DNA from: Clarkia xantiana subsp. parviflora
Lineage: Eukaryota; Streptophyta; Magnoliopsida; Myrtales; Onagraceae
Direction: 5' to 3'
Assembly (NCBI GenBank): GCA_036873135.1
Contig: JAPTYO010000002.1
Location: 34,773,452-34,837,451 of the forward strand
DNA length: 64,000 nt
Below are positions 31,941 to 42,130 of this stretch, one piece after another. The position numbers and the translations under genes are program-made. Positions within the stretch are counted from its first letter, which is position 1, and the number at the start of each line of letters is the position of its first letter. The notes below the pieces were generated by a model. It saw only the letters and a program-made list of their open reading frames with translations, was not told the origin of the DNA and searched no databases.

Positions 31941-34900
31941 TTAGACGTAGTACTTCTTTAGGTGTTCCCCACTGAAGGTGTTTGTGGAGATATACCCATC
32001 CCCATCCTCTAGGCGGTAAGCATTTGCGTATGGAACTGATGCTATATTATACGGCCATTCCCACTTTGGAGATAATTTTCTGACTTGGTCTAAGTGTGAG
32101 AACTCGTTCTTTCTGAGTACTAGTTCTCCTATGTGGAATTGCCTCTCCTTGACTTGGCGGTTGTAATAACTTGCGGATACAAGGCGCATTCGTGCCTGTG
32201 CTTCTTCTGAGTTCCATCTTTTATCATCCACAAGGTCTAAGTCTAGGAGCCTTGCTTTATTGTTCTCATGCTCTTTAAAGTATGTGGTTCTTAGTGATGA
32301 TACAGCCATTTCTGCTGGTGCCACCGCTTCGGTCCCGTATACTAGGCCAAATGGTGTTTCTCCAGTGGCTATCTTTGGTGTTGTCCGCACTTCCCATAGA
32401 ACATTTTCCAGCTCATCTACCGAACTTCCCTTAGTAGCATGGAGTCGTTTCTTTAGACCGTCTAGCACTATTTTATCTGCCGACTCTACTTGCCCGTTTG
32501 TCTGAGGGTGTTTTACTGATGCGAAGCGGTGCTCTATATTCAGCCTTTCGCAATACCATTGCAGTTTCTTGCTCTTGAATTGTGGGCCATTATCACTTAT
32601 TATTGCTTTTGGGACTCCGTATCTCGAGACAATGTGAGATTGAATGAAGTTAACGACTTGCTCGTCTGTTGTCTTTCCCATTGCCTTTGCTTCTATCCAC
32701 TTGGAGAAGTAGTCTATTGCTACTATTATGCAAGTTTTCTGCCCTTTTGTTCTTGGTAGGGGGCCTATCAGATCAATCCCCCACTGTGCGAATGGCCAGG
32801 CTCCCGAGATGGAACTTAGCTTTGCTGCTGGGGTTGTTATATTTCTGGAGTACCTTTGGCAGTGGTCACATTTTTGTACCAAGTCTGCTGCTTCTTTGCT
32901 CATTGATGGCCAATAGTATCCTAGGTTGTAGACCTTTCGGATTATTGATCGTGCTCCTTCATGGCACCCCGCATCTCCTTCATGGAGTTCTGCAAGTACT
33001 CTCTCTGTTTCTGGGTATGTTATGCATTTGAGGAAGGGTGTGGAGTACCCTTTTTTGTAGAGTTCATTGTCCATCACTGCATAATTTCTAGCCATCCTTT
33101 CAATCTTGACTGCCTCTACCTTATCCTTTGGGAGTTTTCCTTCTGTGATGTACTGACGCATTGGGGTCATCCAGGCTTCTCCTTCATCTATTACTAGAGC
33201 CTCCATTTGTTCTATCACTGATTGCCTTCTTTGCTCTACAAAGTGAACCTCTTTGCTTGCTTCTGCCCCTAGGGCTAGTTTGCTTAAGGCGTCCGCCTCT
33301 TGGTTTTGTTCTCTTGGGACTGACTCAATGTCGAAGCTTTGGAAGCTCTTTATTAGGTCCCTGGCTTGCTGTAAGTATTTCTGCATGTTTTCAGACTTTG
33401 CAGTGTAAATTCCTTTCACTTGGTTGACAACTAAATGAGAATCACACTTGACTCTTAGGTGCTTTGCCCCTACTCCTTTGGCTATTCTCAGGCCTGTTAT
33501 CAATGCTTCGTATTCAGCCTCATTGTTCGTTGCCTTAAAGGTAAGTGCCATGGCATAGCGCAGAGGTGTATCCCTACTTGGTGGGTATAATAGGAGGCCT
33601 GCACCTGAACCTCCTCCGTTGGATGATCCATCGGTATGCATCTCCCATAACTCTTCTGGTTGTTTCTCCTGACTACTACTCGCCTCGCTTGTAGTTTTGA
33701 TTTCTTCCATGTCTTCATCTGGATTAATTCCGGTGAATTCGACAATAAAATCTGCTAGAGCCTGCCCTTTTATAGCTGTTCTAGGGGCAAAGTGAATACG
33801 AAACTCACTTAGCTCAATTGCCCATTTGGTCAGTCTTCCCGATGTGTCTGGTCTTTGAAGGAGGTGTTTCAACGGTTGGTCTGTGAGGACTGTTACCTCG
33901 TGCCCATGAAAGTACGGTCTCAACTTCCTTGCAGATATAATCAGTGCATAGAGGTACTTTTCTATTGGCAAGTAGTTGATCTCATACTTTGCCAATGTTT
34001 TACTTACGAAGTACACTGGCAATTGTGCAGAGTTTTCTTCTTTTATTAGTACCGAGCTTACTGCCACGTTGCTCACGGAGATGTAGAGGTAGAGGGGCTC
34101 CCCTGGCGTAGGCTTTGCTAGGGGTGGTAGTGTCTTTAGATGTTGTTTGAGTTGTTGGAAGGCTTCTTCACATCTTGGTGTCCATTCGAACTTCTTGTTT
34201 GCCCTTAGTACCTCAAAGAAGGGTAATGCTTTGTCTCCTATTTTGGACAGGAATCTGTTAAGAGCTGCCAACCTCCCATTCAGTCGTTGAACCTCTTTGT
34301 GCTTCGTAGGTGACTGCATTTCTTCAATTGCTTGTAGTGTCTCGGGGTTTACCTCTATGCCTCGCTGACTTACCATGAAACCTAAAAACTTCCCTGATTG
34401 TACCCCAAATGCACATTTTTTCGGGTTTAGGCGGACTTGGTATTGCCTCGTTCTTTCAAACGTTGAGCGAAGGTTTTCCACATGGTGTTTCTTCTCTTTG
34501 GATTTGACGATCATGTCATCCACGTATGCCTCCATTGTCTTTCCTATCATGTCCCCGAAGATTTTGTTGACCATTCTTTGGTATGTCGCTCCAGCATTTA
34601 TGAGTCCGAAGGGCATCACCGTGTAATGGTATATCTCGCTATCAGCGTAGAATGCTGTGTGAGGGGCGTCTTCAGGGGCCATTTTTATCTGGTTATATCC
34701 TGAGTATGCATCCATGAAGCTCATTAATTGGTGACCTGATGTTGCATCCACTAACTGATCTATTCTTGGTAGTGGATATGAGTCCTTAGGGCATGCTTTG
34801 TTTAGGTCGCGATAATCGATGCACATTCTCCAACTTCCCCCCGCCTTCTTTACCAGTACTGGGTTTGCCACCCATGTTTGGAATCTAATCTCCTTGATGA

Positions 34901-35711
34901 AATTTGCCTTCAATAGCTTTTCCACTTCTTCCTGGATAGCTATCTTTTTGCTTCCTCCCATTGGCCTTACCTTTTGTGTTATTGGTCGCGTTGCCGCGTC
35001 TATATTGAGCTTGTGTGAGATTACTTCTTTTGATATTCCTGGCATATCGCTTGGTGACCAGGCGAACAGATCTTTGTATTCCCTTAGTAAAGCTATTAAG
35101 TGGTTTTCCTCTTCTTGAGATAAGGCGGTCCCGATTTTTGCATTCCTATCGGGCTCTTCTATGAGTATTTCTTTTAATTCCTCCATGGGGGCGGGTCTTC
35201 CATGATCCTTTCTTGGTTCCTCATCTATTAGTAGGACCTCTTTTGTTGTTTTCTTCTTGCTTAGTGCGATCCTTGCACATTTCCTTGCAACCTTCTGGTT
35301 ACCCTTTACTTCTCCTATTCCTTGACTTGTGGGGAATTTCATTTTCTGATATAGTGTTGATGGCACCATGCTCCATTTGTTGATTGTGGTGGTACCTAGG
35401 ACTCCATTGTATTCCTCCATTTCTTCTGTGATGAGGAAAAGGACATCGATTTTTAACTGCCTCTGGCCTATCCCCAATGTCACGAGTAATGTGACTGCCC
35501 CCAGTGGGTATGTTGGCTCTCCTGAAAATCCCACCAAGGGGGAGTGAACCTGTTTTATGCTACTTGGCCTTACTCCCAGTATGTTGAGGACCTTCTTGCT
35601 AATGATGTTAGGTGAGCTTCCACTGTCTACCAGGATTCTTCCAATGTCCATATCAGTGATCTTCATTGTTATGACTAGGGCATCCTTGTTGTCTGGTAAC
35701 ACATGCTCCAT
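31941..35711 (-). CDS. pol: Tat-2 pol polyprotein: protease, RT, RNase H, second RNase H, integrase (1256 aa, uninterrupted)
   Basis: One open frame. Protease: 'ILVDSGSSPNII' (Asp about 29). RT: 'FMDAYSGYN' (332-340) and 'AYVDDM' (395-400). RNase H region 510-660 keeps 'YLPIEKYLYALIISARKLRP', but the first catalytic Asp is replaced ('YISVSNVAVSSVL'). The second RNase H has 'HTDGSSNGGGSGAG' (692-705), 'NNEAEYEALITGL' (729-741), 'KCDSHLVVNQ' and 'EADALSKL' (805-812). Integrase: HHCC zinc region (about 910-952) and D1000, D1040, E1076, a D-x39-D-x35-E triad. It ends 'FSGEHLKKYYV'. The second RNase H places it in the Tat lineage. The ATG used is internal to the old gag-pol frame, because gag is missing and the upstream text is one base out of frame. 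Confidence 0.95.
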   Translation of the reverse strand: MEHVLPDNKDALVITMKITDMDIGRILVDSGSSPNIISKKVLNILGVRPSSIKQVHSPLVGFSGEPTYPLGAVTLLVTLGIGQRQLKIDVLFLITEEMEEYNGVLGTTTINKWSMVPSTLYQKMKFPTSQGIGEVKGNQKVARKCARIALSKKKTTKEVLLIDEEPRKDHGRPAPMEELKEILIEEPDRNAKIGTALSQEEENHLIALLREYKDLFAWSPSDMPGISKEVISHKLNIDAATRPITQKVRPMGGSKKIAIQEEVEKLLKANFIKEIRFQTWVANPVLVKKAGGSWRMCIDYRDLNKACPKDSYPLPRIDQLVDATSGHQLMSFMDAYSGYNQIKMAPEDAPHTAFYADSEIYHYTVMPFGLINAGATYQRMVNKIFGDMIGKTMEAYVDDMIVKSKEKKHHVENLRSTFERTRQYQVRLNPKKCAFGVQSGKFLGFMVSQRGIEVNPETLQAIEEMQSPTKHKEVQRLNGRLAALNRFLSKIGDKALPFFEVLRANKKFEWTPRCEEAFQQLKQHLKTLPPLAKPTPGEPLYLYISVSNVAVSSVLIKEENSAQLPVYFVSKTLAKYEINYLPIEKYLYALIISARKLRPYFHGHEVTVLTDQPLKHLLQRPDTSGRLTKWAIELSEFRIHFAPRTAIKGQALADFIVEFTGINPDEDMEEIKTTSEASSSQEKQPEELWEMHTDGSSNGGGSGAGLLLYPPSRDTPLRYAMALTFKATNNEAEYEALITGLRIAKGVGAKHLRVKCDSHLVVNQVKGIYTAKSENMQKYLQQARDLIKSFQSFDIESVPREQNQEADALSKLALGAEASKEVHFVEQRRQSVIEQMEALVIDEGEAWMTPMRQYITEGKLPKDKVEAVKIERMARNYAVMDNELYKKGYSTPFLKCITYPETERVLAELHEGDAGCHEGARSIIRKVYNLGYYWPSMSKEAADLVQKCDHCQRYSRNITTPAAKLSSISGAWPFAQWGIDLIGPLPRTKGQKTCIIVAIDYFSKWIEAKAMGKTTDEQVVNFIQSHIVSRYGVPKAIISDNGPQFKSKKLQWYCERLNIEHRFASVKHPQTNGQVESADKIVLDGLKKRLHATKGSSVDELENVLWEVRTTPKIATGETPFGLVYGTEAVAPAEMAVSSLRTTYFKEHENNKARLLDLDLVDDKRWNSEEAQARMRLVSASYYNRQVKERQFHIGELVLRKNEFSHLDQVRKLSPKWEWPYNIASVPYANAYRLEDGDGYISTNTFSGEHLKKYYV

Positions 35712-35896
35712 GTCTCTTCTTGAAAATTGTATTACATCTTCTTTATTTCTACTTGCTCTTCTTTTGGTTTACGGTCGTCTAACTGTGCCATATACGCTTC
35801 TCTGGCATTCGCTGACTCTCCTCCAGCTCCATAACCTCCATGAATGACATATACACTTGCCATCTGGCTGGTGATAATTAGGCTTTCTATTCGAAA
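35712..35896 (-). pseudogene. Tat-2 gag tail only
   Basis: Minus strand ATG near 35861 gives 'MASVYVIHGGYGAGGESANA', which corresponds to the gag/protease junction block of Tat-3 ('INVIHGGFAAEGDTSSA'). It ends in TAA after about 43 codons, one base out of frame with pol. Nothing of the capsid or zinc knuckle remains between the primer site and pol. Confidence 0.75.
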
Positions 35897-35913
35897 CCCA
35901 CGGACGGCGCCAA
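35897..35913 (-). other. Tat-2 primer binding site
   Basis: Minus sense 'TTGGCGCCGTCCGTGGG', next to the 5' LTR. One base differs from the Tat-3 site. Confidence 0.88.
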
Positions 35914-35914
35914 G

Positions 35915-36655
35915 TGTTAGGTTCTAAGTTTCAGGTCAACGGGCAGTCGACCTAAGCCTTATTCCTCACTGGAGATGTTGCGGATTCGGTGCTCTTGAGT
36001 CTTGTCGTCCTAGCCCGTATCTTTCTATCCTTCTCTTCTCGTCCTGCAAGAGGGGCAATACCAAGCACGAGGGGGGGGGGGTGCTTGATGTACCCTCTCC
36101 GATGCCTAAGTTAGTACGGTATTTGTAGAGAGATAAAGCTAGAGAGATGTCAGAGCTAAATTATGCACTTTGCCAAGATGTTCAAAGGTGATCAAATGAA
36201 TGGTGGAAGAGTTGTATTTATAGGCAACGGTGTCATTAAGGTGACTTAATGACATCGTTAGCCTTTAAACACAATTAATTATCCCTTAATCACGTAATTA
36301 AGACCTTAAGGCACGGAGAAGGTTGGCGGAAATAAATCGAGTATGGGAGTCAGAAAAATGGTGTCGGGGCCCTTGGGGGGAGGAAAATCCGACCCCCAAG
36401 GGTAGGGGTAGGGTGTGGCCACCCAACCCCTCCCTAGGGGAGATCGGGTTGGCTGACCCGATCTCCCCTAGGGGAGGTCGGGTGTGGCCACCCGACCTCA
36501 CCTAGGTGAGTTTATCTCGGTCCGGACGAGTCGTCCGGACCGTTGGTGTTTCCGCGGGGTGTTTGGGTCGAAGTTTCGATTTACAATCATTAACGGGGTG
36601 ATCAAAATAAAACGATTCGGAAGTCAACGGGTTCTAATTGGGCGTATATCCATCA
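35915..36655 (-). repeat. Tat-2 5' LTR (741 bp)
   Basis: Plus text 'tgttaggttctaag' to 'gtatatccatca', flanked by 'agatg'. TATA box (minus) at 36215-36222. Run of 11 G at 36071-36081. Fewer palindrome modules than the 3' LTR. Confidence 0.93.
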
Positions 36656-36660
36656 AGATG

Positions 36661-38060
36661 CACAAAAATATATACAAGATGCAAACTTCAAAATAAAAGT
36701 TCTACAACGAAGAAAAATTACAATTTACCTGAAAGTTTTTTCGAAAATAATGTATATGATATGCACGTTTTTGATTAAAAATTCAGATAAAATATTTTTT
36801 TAACAAAGAGCCCTAAAACTAGGAGAGCTTACAGTTTATCTAATTTTTTTTTAAAAATTAATGCATATTGGATGCATTATTAAAAATAAAACAATTCAGT
36901 TAAAAAGTTTTTTTAAAATGATGCATATGGAATGCACGTTCGAAATTAGAAGCTCTAACAGTTAAAACGGAATTTCAAATTTTCCTAAATTTTTTTTTTT
37001 AAAACAATGCATATAAAATACACTAACCAAAATTACAACTTACCTGAAAAGTTTTTTAAAAAATAATGCGTACAAAACACATGCTAAAAATAAAAATTCA
37101 GGTAAGATGTTTTTTTTAGAAAAAAAAGTGCATATGAAATGCATGTTCGAAAGGAAGCTTTAATAGTTAAAGCGGAATTACAAATTTTCCTAATTTTTTT
37201 TTTTTAAAGAAATGCATATACAATACACTAACCAAAATTACAACTTTTAATGCGTACAAAACACATGTTAAAAATAACAATTCAGGTAAGAGGTTTTTTT
37301 AGAAAAAAATGCATATGAAATGCATGTTCGAAAGAAAGCTCTAATAGCTAAAGATATTACAAATTTTCATAAATTTTTTTGTTTTTGTTTTTGTTTTTTT
37401 GTTTTTTCTTTTAAGCAATGCATATACAATACACTAACCAAAATTACCACTTTCCTGAAAAGTTTTTTTCAAAAATAATGCGTACTAAACACATGTTAAA
37501 AATAAAAATTCAGGTAAGAGGTTTTTTTTAAAAAAAAAAAAAAGCATATGAAATGCATGTTCGGAAGGAAGCTATAATAGCTAAAGAAATGAATTTTTCT
37601 GAAATGTTTTTTTTAAGTAATGCATACGTAACGCACTAACAAAAATTACAACTTATATGAGATTTTTTAAAATAATGCGCATGAGACGCATATTTAGAAT
37701 AAAAATTTAGGTAATGGTTTTTTTTTTTTTAAACTATGTATCTGAAACACATGTTTAGAAATAAAAATCTACAACTAAGGGATTAACTACTTAGCTAAAA
37801 ATGTTTTTTTGGTTTTTTCTGAAAATAACGTATACAAAATGCATTTTAAAATTAGCAGCTCTAATAGCTAAAAGGGAGTTAAATTTCTCATGAAAATATA
37901 TTTTTTTTAAATAATGCGCGAATGATGCGTTAATTATGAATTACAACTTACCTGGTTTTTTTTTATAATGCGCATGAAACACATATTTAGAACGAAAATT
38001 TAAGTAAGAGATTTTTTTTTAAATGCAACTAGATGAATGCATGAGAAATAAAAGCTATAC
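36661..38060 (-). repeat. LARD degenerate AT-rich repeat block, right part
   Basis: Same kind of blocks as 26431-27559: T/A runs with 'tgcatatgaaatgcatgttc' and 'aattacaaattttcctaa'. About ten copies. No coding potential. Confidence 0.8.
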
Positions 38061-38520
38061 AAACAGTCGTATGATAACATTTACAAAAAAAAAAACAGAT
38101 CATTTTAGGGGGGGGGGGGGGGGGTAAAAAAATGTGTGGCTTTGCTCTACAAGGTAGATTCCACTGATAGGTTCCCGACAAGGTGGTTTCCTCACCCCCA
38201 TCATAGGGATCATAAGACCTTCGCAAGCGAGTAGAGTTTTTCCGAGTCGTACCGGCGGCCCAGCCGCTCCGGTCGTATCGTACTAAACCTCCGGGGTTCC
38301 TAGTCGCCCTGTGTTTTAGGCGTTTTGGACATTACACTAAAGTGTTGTGTGCAAATACAAATAATGCATAATCCAACAAAGAAAAATAGTCAGTCATAAA
38401 AAATTAACTTCACACCTGAAATTACACAAAAACAATCAAGTTAGAATAACAAAGTCAAATATGAATAAAAAATAAAACATGGCAAATAAGCAAATATAAA
38501 GAGCATGAACCCTCGATTAT
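38061..38520 (-). other. LARD leader downstream of the primer site
   Basis: Contains a run of 17 G (38108-38124) and a GC-rich patch 'gtcgtaccggcggcccagcc'. No ORF supported. In minus sense this is the 5' leader where gag would be expected. Confidence 0.5.
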
Positions 38521-38538
38521 CCCCAGCAGAGTCGCCAA
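38521..38538 (-). other. LARD primer binding site, tRNA-Arg (Ogre) type
   Basis: Minus sense 'TTGGCGACTCTGCTGGGG', two bases from the LTR end. This form is known from Ogre/Tat elements and differs from the 'TGGCGCCG' sites of Tat-1 to Tat-4. Confidence 0.82.
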
Positions 38539-39009
38539 ATTGTCAGACCTAAAATCTGGCCTAAGGCGATTACGTTTTGAAAACGTGCAATTTTAAAAAG
38601 TGTCGCCACTAGTTAATTAAGGTTAACTAGAATACTAAATTACCTAAGCGAATAACTAATTAATCACCTAGGTATTAAATCAGTCTACGATCAGAAATAC
38701 GAGTTCGGGGGTTCTGTTACGAACTAAAACTCATGGAATTAATCACGCCATTTCGGTACTCAATTCACAAATTTGTCAATTTTATTGCTTATATTACACT
38801 AAATTAATCTAGCAATGTCAAAATTAATCAAATTAAACTTAGTCACTTTAAATTAAACTACTAATTAAATTTTACCACCTACATTCAAACTATTAATTAA
38901 ATCTAACTAATTACATTTAAATCATTAATTATTTGTAATATAATAATAAAAATATAAAACAGAAAATATAATAAAAAAGTAATAATAATAAACTATTAAT
39001 TAAAAAAAA

Positions 39010-39360
39010 CGGAGAAGATGAAGAGACCTGCGCAGGTCTTTTCTTGTGGTCCGGCGAGCGGACTCCGGACGACACGACCAGCAGCAGCAGTCGACTACGG
39101 CAGGCTTGCAGCGGTGGTGGTTGGACAGCAGAGGACGGCCAGAACGGGACGCGGCGGCGGGACGATCCAGGCAGCAGGTGCGGTCACGACAGAGGCTGGC
39201 TTTGCAGGAGCTGGCCGATCTGACTGGGCGGAAAGGGTGGCGCGGATGCGGGCGGTCGGCGCGACTGAACCGGAGGGACGGGGTCGTGGTGGCAGGATGT
39301 GGTCGTGATGCGAGCTCCATCATTTCCTCCGGCAATGGGCCGGTGAGCAGCGGGAATTAC

Positions 39361-39439
<79 letters not shown>

Positions 39440-39640
39440 GCCGGTGAGTGGCGGGGCGCTTGAAGGCCCGGCGGACGGCGCTGGGGAGTCTGATCGGCCG
39501 GAGTGGTGGCCAGGCGAGCAGGGCGGAGCGGGCAGCTGCCGGAGCTGGCGGTGGCAGCAGGCGTGGTGGAAGGCCACCGGCGGGCAGGCAGGCTGGACGG
39601 CAGAGGGCGGCTGGCTGCAAGGAAAGAGAAGAAAAAAAAA
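39010..39640. other. GC-rich segment of the LARD LTR
   Basis: Rich in 'gcggcg', 'ggcagc' and similar words, giving many overlapping ORFs on both strands (39000-39757), none with a recognisable domain. I treat them as composition artefacts within the LTR. Confidence 0.5.
39364..39437. repeat. (GA)n microsatellite, about 36 repeats
   Basis: Uninterrupted 'ga' dinucleotide run of about 72 bases inside the LARD LTR. Confidence 0.97.
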
Positions 39641-39828
39641 ACTTTTTCACTAGAAGACAAAAATCGCACAGAACCCGAAAATAATGTATTATTGCTTCTT
39701 TTTTGGTGTTTTTTCTGTGTCCTTTACAATGTAAACCTAGACCCCTATTTATACTAAAAACTTAGTCTAGATTACAGATAAAATTTAAATAAAAAATGCT
39801 TACAGATAATTATTCTAGAGAATATTCC

Positions 39829-40513
39829 TGATGGGTCCGATTACAGCCATCAGGCCCTTTAACGATGAGGAAACAGCAGACAGGCCCACCAGGCCCAAAA
39901 TGAAGGTCAAGATGACCTAGGAGAAGGGTCCCGACAGAGTCGGTTCCGACAGATGAGCTGGAAGCTCCCGATGAGAAGCCTTTAAGTAGGCCCCGATGAT
40001 GAATCCCTAACAATGATTGGCCCTGTCACGATGACGAGGGGCCCCGAGCGGTGACACAACGAGATAACTCTGGAGTCTCCGACGGGATTCGGGACTCGTT
40101 ACCAGAGGATAAGGCCAGGATACGCGGGGCGTGGCCAAGATACTCGGAACGTGGTTAAGATACACGGAGCGTGGCCGAGATACGCGGGGCGTGGCCGAGA
40201 TACACGAGATCATGGCCTGGATAGGCGGGATCACATCCGAGATATGCGGGATACGGGCTAACCACCCCCAACGGTTCACCAGGTACTTGAGGCATCTCTT
40301 CGCCTATAAAAGGGCAAGAGGTCACCTCAGAACACTTACGTTAAATTACATACTCGGAGATTATTGCTTGCCAGTTCGTATTGAGCACTCATTTAAGCAT
40401 CGGAGAGGGATTCTAGGTCACCGCCCGGTCTATCCCCTCTTGCAGGATTGCGTGGAGCAAAGGAGCTAGGATTGCCGTCAAAGTCCGTACCGGAGTTCCA
40501 CCGTGATCCAACA
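39829..40513 (+). repeat. Tat-3 5' LTR (685 bp)
   Basis: Begins 'TGATGGGTCCGATTAC', ends 'GTGATCCAACA'. TATA box 'tataaaag' at 40305-40312. Contains a small array of 'gatacgcggggcgtggcc' units (40115-40210). Lacks a 31-bp segment present in the 3' LTR. Confidence 0.94.
40305..40312 (+). promoter_or_regulatory. TATA box of the Tat-3 5' LTR
   Basis: 'tataaaag' in 'cgcctataaaagggc', the likely promoter of the genomic RNA. The 3' LTR copy is at 48803-48810. Confidence 0.7.
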
Positions 40514-40531
40514 TTGGCGCCGTCTGTGGGA
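40514..40531 (+). other. Tat-3 primer binding site
   Basis: 'TTGGCGCCGTCTGTGGGA' immediately after the LTR. Confidence 0.9.
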
Positions 40532-40549
40532 ATCAAACAAAAAGCTGAT

Positions 40550-42130
40550 ATGCCTTCTACTCGATCGATGGCGGCTGGCAAGCACAGAAGACAGGGACAA
40601 TCTGGTGGTTCTCGTCACCCCGCTGCAACAAATCTGGATTCAGTACCAGAACAGGAGGAAAACCAGAACCATCCCCCGGCTGAGCTCTCCCAGACAGGGG
40701 GGCACAATGGAGATCCCGAAGATATTGCTCCTCAGCACCAGGGCAATAGGGGGCAGGAGGCTCCCCCAGCTACAGACTTGACAAGGGCCGTGGCAGAAGC
40801 CATGCCCATGTTTCTGGCAGCCGTGGAGGCTCTCTTGGATTGGAGAGAGGCAGCGAGGAGGCAGGAGGAGATGCCCCCGTTGGAGGAAGTGGCCCCACCA
40901 ACAGAGGGTCGGAACACACAGGAAGTCCCGCCCCGAGGCCAGGACAGAAGTAGGGCGACCGGTCAGCCGGAGAGGTTCGTGATTGATGGACCCGGACCAG
41001 TACAGCACAGGACCATCCCCTTGAATGGTCCCATCACTCCCGACCAGGTGGTAAAGATCGTGAACATCTGCATGGGAGAACAGAAGCCGCTAGTGTCGGA
41101 GCTAAGGGATCGATCCACTCATCCCTTCGTTCCCCGACTCATCGACACCCTAGCCCCGCCTGGGCTAGGCATCCCCACGATAAAGGAATACGATGGCGAA
41201 GGAGATCCGGTTCTCCATGTCCAGAAACACCTTATGGCGTGTCTGGGAAGAGCCCCGAGTGAAGATATAGTGTGTACGCTGTTCCCGAACACACTTGGAG
41301 AAAGGGCCCTGACCTGGTTCTTCAGTCTGCCCCCAGGCTGCATTACTTGCTGGGCAGATATGCACGACCAATTCATTCAACAGTACCAGGGTCGGAGACG
41401 TTTATTGAAGAGCGTGAGGTCCCTGACCCAGGTGGTGCAGAGGCCCGACGAATCGCTGGCACACTATTACCAGCGATACACCGCCAGTGTGGCAGAAATC
41501 GCGAAGTGATCTCGGAAGGTGAGACCATACGTACCTTCATTCGGAACTTAACGGCCCCCTATGGCTGAGAAAGCTGTGTGGAATATGGAGGCACTGCAAA
41601 AGAGGGTGAAACGGCAAATCGATGTCCAGGAGTCGAAGATAGCCGCAGGAGAGTTGGAGCCCCCAAAGTCAAACAAAGGGAAGCAGTCGGTTAAACCTTC
41701 TGACGATCGTAAATCAAAAGGTAAACCCGACAGTAGTAGGAATCGAGGTCGCCCGGGTAGGAGGGACGATAGGCGCTCTTCAAGGAAAGATAAGCGGGAG
41801 GATCTCGACATTCCTCTCAACTGTTCCATGGCGGAAGTACTGACGGTCATGGAACGACAAGGTATCTCCCGGTACCCCCCAAAGAAGGATGGAGAATTCT
41901 TGGGATCTCACACAGATCGCTACTGCCGATTCCATCGCGCAAATGGTCACGACACCAATCACTGCCGGGAACTGAAGAAGGAGATCGAAAAGCTGATCCA
42001 GAAGGGGAAGCTCAAAGAATTTGTCGGGGATAAGCGGTGTCGATCTCGCTCTCGGTCCCGATCGCGGTCCCGTTCCCGATCCCGCGATCGGTCCCCAAAG
42101 AAGAAGAGAACCGATCCAGAGTCATCCGGT
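40550..42130 (+). pseudogene. gag: Tat-3 gag (capsid-like domain, zinc knuckle, RS-rich tail), frame broken near 41510
   Basis: ATG at 40550 ('MPSTRSMAAGKHRRQGQSGG') is 19 bases after the primer site. The retrotransposon gag domain lies at 41160-41500 ('YDGEGDPVLHVQKHLMA', 'ALTWFFSLPPG', 'YYQRY'). The frame stops at 41509 ('VAEIAK'). The expected continuation ('ISEGETIRTFIRNLTAPYG') is in another frame, then gag resumes at 41561. Next come a Lys/Arg-rich linker, a Cys/His knuckle at about 41925 ('YCRFHRANGHDTNHC') and an Arg-Ser repeat tract (42034-42094). Gag would form the particle around the element RNA. One frameshift near 41510 disables it as read. Confidence 0.88.

Larger units (their letters stand above)
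27560..36655 (-). mobile_element. Tat-2: Ty3/gypsy Tat-type element with intact pol, no gag and an antisense gene
   Basis: LTRs at 27560-28340 and 35915-36655 (781 and 741 bp) with TG...CA ends, and a perfect target duplication 'agatg' (27555-27559 and 36656-36660). Minus order: LTR, primer site, about 200 bases with only a gag tail, a 3.77-kb pol ORF, a tandem array (31660-30900), an antisense gene (29396-30460 plus), polypurine tract, LTR. The LTRs differ by about seven to nine substitutions by eye plus indels, so it is young. The missing gag means it would need capsid protein supplied by another element. Confidence 0.95.

Noticed and set aside
32260..35118. Plus-strand ORFs opposite Tat-2 pol
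   Set aside because: They are antisense shadows of the pol frame; no independent start context or domain.
38521..38538. A tRNA gene, because the text is complementary to a tRNA 3' end
   Set aside because: Only the 18-base primer site is present, with no cloverleaf around it. The same applies to 1876, 14148, 17214, 35897, 40514 and 52798.
39000..39757. Many overlapping GC-rich and Ser-Leu or Arg-Glu ORFs
   Set aside because: They come from the GA microsatellite and biased composition in the LARD LTR, on both strands at once.
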